DNA of 64,000 nt from contig NZ_AQGU01000018.1 of NCBI RefSeq assembly GCF_014905615.1, positions 62,001 to 126,000 of the forward strand, in the 5' to 3' direction. A program made the position numbers and the translations under genes. Each line of letters opens with the position of its first letter. The stretch's first letter is position 1. Shown piece after piece: positions 58,132 through 64,000 of the stretch. The DNA comes from Pseudoalteromonas aliena SW19 (GTDB taxonomy: Bacteria; Pseudomonadota; Gammaproteobacteria; Enterobacterales; Alteromonadaceae). Under the pieces are notes generated by a model. It was not told the DNA's origin. It ran no database searches and was given only the letters and a program-made list of their open reading frames with translations.

Positions 58132-59424
58132 ATGCTCGAAGCCTTATTTAAAATTAATGAAAATGGTTCCTCGGTTCGCCGTGAGTGTATCGCTGGGGTA
58201 ACTACATTTATCACCATGGTTTATATCGTGTTTGTGAATCCTGCAATGTTAGCTGAAGCAGGAATGGATCAAGGAGCAGCCTTTGTCGCTACATGTATTG
58301 CTGCTGCTATTGGTTGTTTTATTATGGGCTTATGGGCTAATTATCCATTAGCACTTGCGCCTGGTATGGGATTGAATGCCTTTTTTACTTACGGTGTTGT
58401 GCTGGGAATGGGGTACACGTGGCAAGCCGCATTAGGTGCTGTGTTTATGTCGGGCTGTATATTTCTATTTTTAAGCTTATTTAAAGTTCGAGAGTGGATC
58501 ATTAATGCGATTCCCTTAGTTTTAAAACAGGCTATTGCAACAGGTATTGGTGCATTCTTAGCGCTAATTGCGCTTAAAAATGCAGGGATTATCATCGCGA
58601 GTCCAGCTACTTTAGTCCAGCTAGGCGATATAACATCAGCGGGCCCATTGTTAGCTATTTTTAGCTTCTTTATTATTGCAGCACTTTTATATCGCGATTT
58701 TAAAAGTGGTGTTTTAATTAGCATTTTATTGGTGACTGTTATAGCACTAGGTTTAGGGCTTGTTGAATATCATGGTGTGGTTGCTATGCCGCCTTCTATT
58801 TTACCTACCTTTATGCAGCTTGATTTTGGTGCGGCACTTGAGCTTTCAATGCTCAGTGTTATTTTTGCATTTTTGTTTGTTGATTTATTTGATACTTCAG
58901 GGACATTAGTCGCTGTAACACAAAAAGCGGGATTGGCTGATGAAAAGGGCAATATGCCTCGCTTAGGACGAGCATTGAGTGCAGACAGCACTGCCACAAT
59001 TGCAGGTGCTATGTTGGGTACTTCAACAACAACATCTTATATCGAGTCGGTTGCAGGTGTATCTGTAGGTGGGCGAACAGGCTTAACCGCTGTTGTTGTT
59101 GGTATTTGCTTTTTACTAATGATGTTTTTTGCACCACTTGCGCAGATGGTGCCTATTTACGCAACGGCTGGAGCCATTTTATATGTGGCTGTATTAATGC
59201 TGCAAAATCTGAAATTTGTAAATTGGGATGACATGACAGATGCTATTCCGGTGACTGTTGTATTATTAATGACGCCATTAACTTTTTCTATTGCGCATGG
59301 TATTGCACTGGGTTTTATATCGTATACTGCAGTTAAAGTGTTGTGTGGCAAGCGAGATGAAGTATCAATTAGTGTTTGGATTTTAACTGTGTTATTTGTT
59401 GTTAAGTTTGCGTTTTTGTCGTGA
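58132..59424 (+). CDS. NCS2 family purine permease (AzgA/PurP-like)
   Basis: A 430-residue inner-membrane permease of the NCS2 (nucleobase:cation symporter-2) family, AzgA branch, with about 12 to 14 hydrophobic segments. Signatures: LAGVTTFITMVYIVFVNPAM pattern near residue 20, PGMGLNAFFTYGVVLGMGYT, LFDTSGTLVAVTQKAGL, and STTTSYIESVAGVSVGGRTG. Members take up adenine, guanine or hypoxanthine with protons. Exact specificity is unknown. It stands alone and ends at a 20-bp palindrome. Confidence 0.92.
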   Translation: MLEALFKINENGSSVRRECIAGVTTFITMVYIVFVNPAMLAEAGMDQGAAFVATCIAAAIGCFIMGLWANYPLALAPGMGLNAFFTYGVVLGMGYTWQAALGAVFMSGCIFLFLSLFKVREWIINAIPLVLKQAIATGIGAFLALIALKNAGIIIASPATLVQLGDITSAGPLLAIFSFFIIAALLYRDFKSGVLISILLVTVIALGLGLVEYHGVVAMPPSILPTFMQLDFGAALELSMLSVIFAFLFVDLFDTSGTLVAVTQKAGLADEKGNMPRLGRALSADSTATIAGAMLGTSTTTSYIESVAGVSVGGRTGLTAVVVGICFLLMMFFAPLAQMVPIYATAGAILYVAVLMLQNLKFVNWDDMTDAIPVTVVLLMTPLTFSIAHGIALGFISYTAVKVLCGKRDEVSISVWILTVLFVVKFAFLS

Positions 59425-59460
59425 TAGATGCTGATGAGTATTAACAACTGACTAAAAAAG

Positions 59461-59480
59461 GCCCATATAGTTATATGGGC
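59461..59480. terminator. Two-way hairpin between permease and the coiled-coil gene
   Basis: GCCCATATA-GT-TATATGGGC is a 20-bp near-perfect palindrome preceded by an A run, so it suits the minus-strand gene best. It sits 37 bp after the permease stop and 23 bp after the minus-strand stop. Confidence 0.7.
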
Positions 59481-59502
59481 TTAACTGAAGAAAAATAAAT
59501 GC

Positions 59503-60261
59503 TTACCATTTCTTTTTAGGGGCAAATAATACATCTAAATCGTCTTGCTCTTGCTCATTTTTCTTTTTAAGTGCTGTGGCGTTCGAAGCTCTAAGCTCAA
59601 CACTTATCGCCTCTAAATAACCCTCAACTTCTTGAAGCTTTGCTGTTACGTACTCATCAGCGAATGAAACAGAGTTTAATGTTGCATAGGCTTTTTCAAA
59701 ATATTGTCTTGCAGAGCCAACCATGCTCGCCGCTTGTGCAGATACGCCGCGTTTAATTTGGCTTTCAATGTTTATTCTAAGCTGAAGCCTTTCAAGACGT
59801 TTGTCTTCTCCTGAAAAAACTTGGCTATCAACTCTACCCTTAGCATGCTCTGATCGTAAAATTGCACGTAGTTTTTTAATACCTTGAATAAGGCCAACAA
59901 GCTGTTTATCGTTACTAGGAATAGATAGTGCATCACTATTATTACCTTGAATATTGCTTGCTAGGTGTTCTTTTGCTTCGGTTAAACGGCTTTTTAGTGC
60001 TTTAGAGCCCGGCGAGTTAATAACCATGGTATTAAGTGCTTCATAAATACGTCGTTGCAATACTCTTATAATGTGTTCCGATAATGGAATATTAGCATTA
60101 TTCATTAATGCTTCTTCGGTTTCTTCTATTATCGCTTTTTGTTTTGTAAGCTCTTTGCGACGTTTGCCTTCTTGCTTTTCTTTGTGTTGCTGAACGGCAT
60201 TAACCCAAAGCGCAATCACAATCAGTGCGACTATAAGCACTATTATAATAGAAACGATCAT
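59503..60261 (-). CDS. Membrane-anchored coiled-coil protein of unknown function
   Basis: A 252-residue protein with one N-terminal transmembrane helix (MIVSIIIVLIVALIVIALWV) and a long cytoplasmic helical part (KQEGKRRKELTKQKAIIEET, QGIKKLRAILRSEHAKGRVD, KRLERLQLRINIESQIKRGV, and an acidic/basic end DDLDVLFAPKKKW). It has many charged heptad-like stretches. I do not recognise a named family; similar proteins lie near cysB in related genomes by memory only. Divergent from cysB. Confidence 0.7.
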   Translation of the reverse strand: MIVSIIIVLIVALIVIALWVNAVQQHKEKQEGKRRKELTKQKAIIEETEEALMNNANIPLSEHIIRVLQRRIYEALNTMVINSPGSKALKSRLTEAKEHLASNIQGNNSDALSIPSNDKQLVGLIQGIKKLRAILRSEHAKGRVDSQVFSGEDKRLERLQLRINIESQIKRGVSAQAASMVGSARQYFEKAYATLNSVSFADEYVTAKLQEVEGYLEAISVELRASNATALKKKNEQEQDDLDVLFAPKKKW

Positions 60262-61539
<1,278 letters not shown>

Positions 61540-61582
61540 CTTAACTGCCCCGAACTCTGGTAATTACATTGAACGAATAAGA

Positions 61583-61616
61583 AAAAAGCCGCCTATTTTA
61601 AAATAGGCGGCTTTTT
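61583..61616. terminator. Terminator between cysB and sdaA
   Basis: AAAAAGCCGCCTATTTT and its inverse form a 17-bp perfect stem with flanking A/T runs, so it ends both converging genes. Confidence 0.9.
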
Positions 61617-61634
61617 CTTTTTATAGAGAGCAGA

Positions 61635-63011
61635 TCAACATTCGATAATGTTAACGGCCAACCCACCGCGAGCGGTTTCTTTGTACTTTGTTTTCATATC
61701 GTTGCCAGTTTCAAGCATGGTTTTTATCACTTTATCAAGCGATACCTTTTGCTCACCACTGCCGCGAATAGCTAAACGTGAAGCGTTGATTGCTTTAATT
61801 GCGCCCATTGCATTACGCTCAATGCATGGAACTTGCACTAAGCCACCAACAGGGTCGCAGGTGAGACCTAAATTATGCTCCATGCCAATTTCTGCTGCGT
61901 TTTCTACTTGCACTACATTGCCACCAACAATTTCAGTTAATGCACCGGCTGCCATTGAGCACGCTACGCCAACTTCACCTTGGCAACCTACTTCGGCACC
62001 CGAAATAGAGGCATTCTTTTTATATAAAATACCAATAGCAGCGGCCGTTAACAAATAACGCGTGGCGATATCGCGGTCTACTTCTTTTACAAACGTGTGA
62101 TAGTACATAAGTACAGCGGGTAAAATACCCGCAGCACCGTTGGTTGGGGCGGTTACTACACGACCACCAGCCGCATTTTCTTCGTTAACTGCAAGAGCAA
62201 ATAAATCAACCCAATCCATTGCACGCAGTGGATCGTTACTGACTTCTATATTTAGTTTTAAGTATAAGCTTGGCGCACGACGCTTTACTTTTAAGCCACC
62301 GGGTAAAATACCTTCGGTACGCATACCACGGTCGATACAGGCCATCATTACTTGCCAAATATGGAACAGTGTGTCTTTTACTTCGTCTTCAGTGCGCAGT
62401 GTCTTTTCGTTTTTCATCATCAAGCTTGAAACACTCAACCCTGACTCTTTACACATTTCTAGTAACTCTTTTGCACTACCAAATGGAAAAGGGGCGGGGT
62501 TTTCTTCTCTAATATCGAGGGCTGCCTGTTTTTCGTTTTCAAACTCTTCGTCAGTAACAATGAAGCCACCGCCAATAGAGTAATATACTTTGCTGTAAAT
62601 TTTTTCGCCGTTGTTTGAGGCGATAATTTCCATTGCATTAGAATGCTTAGGAAGCGTTTTGCGACGATGAAAAACAATTGCGCCTTGTTTTGGAAACTTT
62701 GCTTTGTGTGTTTGGTTTAAATAAATAACCTGATCTTTTTCAATAGTTGCTAAAATATTATCGACTAAATCGGCATCGATTGTTTCAGGGTCGTAACCAG
62801 CCAGGCCAAGTATTACAGCTTTACCTGAGCCATGGCCTACGCCTGTTTGACCTAGTGAGCCATAAAGCTCTACTTTAATATCGGTAACATTTGCTAATAA
62901 TTGTTTTTCTTGAAGTTCATTAACAAATAAGCGTGATGCGCGCATTGGGCCAACGGTATGCGACGACGAAGGGCCAATACCAATGCTAAACATATCAAAT
63001 GCACTGATCAT
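61635..63011 (-). CDS. sdaA: L-serine ammonia-lyase (L-serine dehydratase)
   Basis: A 458-residue iron-sulfur L-serine deaminase (E. coli SdaA 454) starting at the ATG at 63011; the frame extends 32 codons further but the family starts [20 protein letters not shown]. Turns serine into pyruvate and ammonia with a [4Fe-4S] cluster. The beta domain is at the N-terminus and the alpha domain later holds [16 protein letters not shown] and [20 protein letters not shown] with the cluster cysteines. It is convergent with cysB. Upstream, 100 bp from its start, is the NUDIX gene on the same strand. Confidence 0.96.
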   Translation of the reverse strand: MISAFDMFSIGIGPSSSHTVGPMRASRLFVNELQEKQLLANVTDIKVELYGSLGQTGVGHGSGKAVILGLAGYDPETIDADLVDNILATIEKDQVIYLNQTHKAKFPKQGAIVFHRRKTLPKHSNAMEIIASNNGEKIYSKVYYSIGGGFIVTDEEFENEKQAALDIREENPAPFPFGSAKELLEMCKESGLSVSSLMMKNEKTLRTEDEVKDTLFHIWQVMMACIDRGMRTEGILPGGLKVKRRAPSLYLKLNIEVSNDPLRAMDWVDLFALAVNEENAAGGRVVTAPTNGAAGILPAVLMYYHTFVKEVDRDIATRYLLTAAAIGILYKKNASISGAEVGCQGEVGVACSMAAGALTEIVGGNVVQVENAAEIGMEHNLGLTCDPVGGLVQVPCIERNAMGAIKAINASRLAIRGSGEQKVSLDKVIKTMLETGNDMKTKYKETARGGLAVNIIEC

Positions 63012-63111
63012 AATGTGTGTCTCTACTTTGTTTCTCAGCACTAAGCTGCTCTTTGAACGGTCGAGCATGATAACGTGGAATTGTGACTGTGTAACTACTA
63101 ATAACAAAGAT

Positions 63112-63687
63112 TTAAACTGGTAGGGCGAGTTGTTTTGTAAAGTTTTTTATAATACTTGCGGTAGCACCCCAGAGTAATCCATGCGGTGTTTTAAATCCTT
63201 GCAATATTACAGTTTTTCCAAATCGTTGAAAAGGCAAGGGTTGCCAGTTAGCTTCGTTATTTAACTCAGTAATAGACAGTAAAAAGCTCGCTTGTACTTC
63301 GTTATAGTCATTTTCCCACGTGGTACTTTTATTCAGTAAACCTACATAGGGGCTAATACTAAAACCCGTTAAAGTTGAATACTCGGGTAAGTGGCCTAAT
63401 ACATTAACGTTACTTTCGGCAATATTTAGCTCTTCTTTTAGTTCGCGCAGTGCTGTGGTGCGAAGAGTAATGTCGCTTACTTCAAACTTGCCGCCGGGCA
63501 AACAAATCTCCCCAGGGTGATGGTGTAAATAAGTAGGGCGTTTACACAATAAAATATGTGCATGATTATCTACATCAATAATTGGTAGCATCACGGCGCT
63601 CGCGCGTTTTTTACGCGTGTCTTTTATCTGATTTGGCGCAGCTGTAGGGCTTAACAGAAACCGCGCCATAATGTGTTCACTATTCAA
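63112..63687 (-). CDS. nudL: NUDIX hydrolase, CoA pyrophosphatase type (NudL-like)
   Basis: A 191-residue NUDIX protein. The Nudix box is within [21 protein letters not shown] followed by ELNI (GX5EX7REUXEEXGU with a Leu at the final Gly-preceding site), and upstream [11 protein letters not shown] is the CoA-pyrophosphatase form (PGxxxxPGG). The next region [17 protein letters not shown] is typical of NudL/YeaB. It likely cleaves CoA derivatives. In E. coli pabB, nudL and sdaA lie in this order; the same order is seen here. A second ATG at 63669 is possible. Confidence 0.9.
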   Translation of the reverse strand: MNSEHIMARFLLSPTAAPNQIKDTRKKRASAVMLPIIDVDNHAHILLCKRPTYLHHHPGEICLPGGKFEVSDITLRTTALRELKEELNIAESNVNVLGHLPEYSTLTGFSISPYVGLLNKSTTWENDYNEVQASFLLSITELNNEANWQPLPFQRFGKTVILQGFKTPHGLLWGATASIIKNFTKQLALPV

Positions 63688-63693
63688 AGCGAC

Positions 63694-64000
63694 CTACTGT
63701 TTTAATAAGGGAAGAATTTTATTCACTTTATCGTAAGTTTCTTGATATTCCAATTCGACTTTAGAATCAGCGACTATTCCGCCACCGGCCCAGCAGTAAA
63801 TTTGCGCTTTGTGGCACACCAAGGTGCGAATAGTGATACTGGTGTCCATATTTCCACACGCACTTAAATAACCAATTGAACCACAATAAATACTGCGGCG
63901 ATGTGGCTCTAGTTCTTCAATTATTTCCATGGCTCTAATTTTGGGCGCACCGGTGATTGAGCCACCCGGGAAAGCCGCTTTTAGCTGATCGACTGCAGTT
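63694..64000 (-). CDS. pabB: Aminodeoxychorismate synthase component I (partial, C-terminus)
   Basis: The C-terminal 101 residues of PabB; the gene runs off the right edge. It reads FPGGSITGAPKIRAMEIIEE then LEPHRRSIYCGSIGYLSACG and WAGGGIVADSKVELEYQETY, the chorismate-binding signature region with the catalytic Lys in GAPKIRAM. It makes 4-amino-4-deoxychorismate for folate with PabA. Its stop is 6 bp before the NUDIX start, so pabB-nudL is one operon, as in E. coli. Confidence 0.95.
   Translation of the reverse strand, partial: TAVDQLKAAFPGGSITGAPKIRAMEIIEELEPHRRSIYCGSIGYLSACGNMDTSITIRTLVCHKAQIYCWAGGGIVADSKVELEYQETYDKVNKILPLLKQ

Noticed and set aside
62140..62583. 147-codon plus-strand open frame across sdaA
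   Set aside because: Antisense shadow of the conserved serine dehydratase; Ser/Pro-rich translation with no family likeness.

Overview
The window looks like a core-chromosome stretch of a marine gammaproteobacterium of the order Alteromonadales, most probably Pseudoalteromonas. I infer this from the gene families and from gene order: recC-recB-recD, gcvR-bcp, bamC, bepA-arsC-wrbA, perM, pgi-zwf-pgl, hrpA, rlmI, and cysB next to sdaA. AT-rich intergenic DNA and many lone TonB-receptor and SapC-type proteins fit as well. No phage, plasmid or CRISPR signals were seen. Mobile DNA is limited to one decayed IS5-like transposase and two families of small inverted-repeat elements.

Layout. 1-6.4 kb: a partial DUF2750 gene, an Old Yellow Enzyme reductase, then a TonB-dependent receptor followed by two exported phosphoester hydrolases (likely uptake or degradation of an organophosphate). 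6.6-15.5 kb: the RecBCD operon with overlapping genes. 15.6-20.1 kb: a LytS/LytR-type two-component pair and a divergent beta-lactamase-like serine hydrolase with TPRs. 20.2-25.7 kb: transposase relic, bcp and gcvR, bamC (without its usual neighbour dapA), a YjiH-like membrane protein, a small DUF2897 gene and an orphan MlaC. 25.9-32.9 kb: an ankyrin membrane protein, a nested MITE pair, a five-gene minus-strand operon (unknown gene, bepA, arsC, wrbA-like, DUF2069), then a TusA-like protein and PerM. 33.0-35.3 kb: a three-domain fusion of cysteine desulfurase, persulfide-dioxygenase-like MBL and rhodanese. 35.6-39.7 kb: pgi, zwf and pgl, the glucose-6-phosphate branch point. 40-53 kb: SapC, an exported isoaspartyl peptidase/asparaginase, HrpA, a receiver plus PilZ pair, RlmI, an HD hydrolase, a VOC protein, and an HD-GYP regulator translationally coupled to a large MHYT hybrid kinase. 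53.6-64 kb: a YgjP-like metallopeptidase, two tandem tRNA-Tyr, VC2046-like and DUF6172 proteins, YchJ, a SulA-like SOS inhibitor with a LexA-type site, a Sel1 protein, a purine permease, a membrane-anchored coiled-coil protein, CysB, L-serine dehydratase, a NUDIX hydrolase and the C-terminal end of PabB.

Most notable items: (i) the 751-residue desulfurase/persulfide-dioxygenase/rhodanese fusion, which joins making, moving and oxidising persulfide sulfur in one chain and has an altered second metal motif; (ii) a family of elements with ends TAACCTGAACTCTGG, one 143 bp long and one a 46-bp internal-deletion form; (iii) a second family (ends TATACCAAT, three copies), one copy split by an unrelated 270-bp MITE; (iv) a strong stem-loop in the pgi-zwf intergenic region and operator-like dyads before pgi and sapC; (v) the receptor-plus-two-phosphatases locus.
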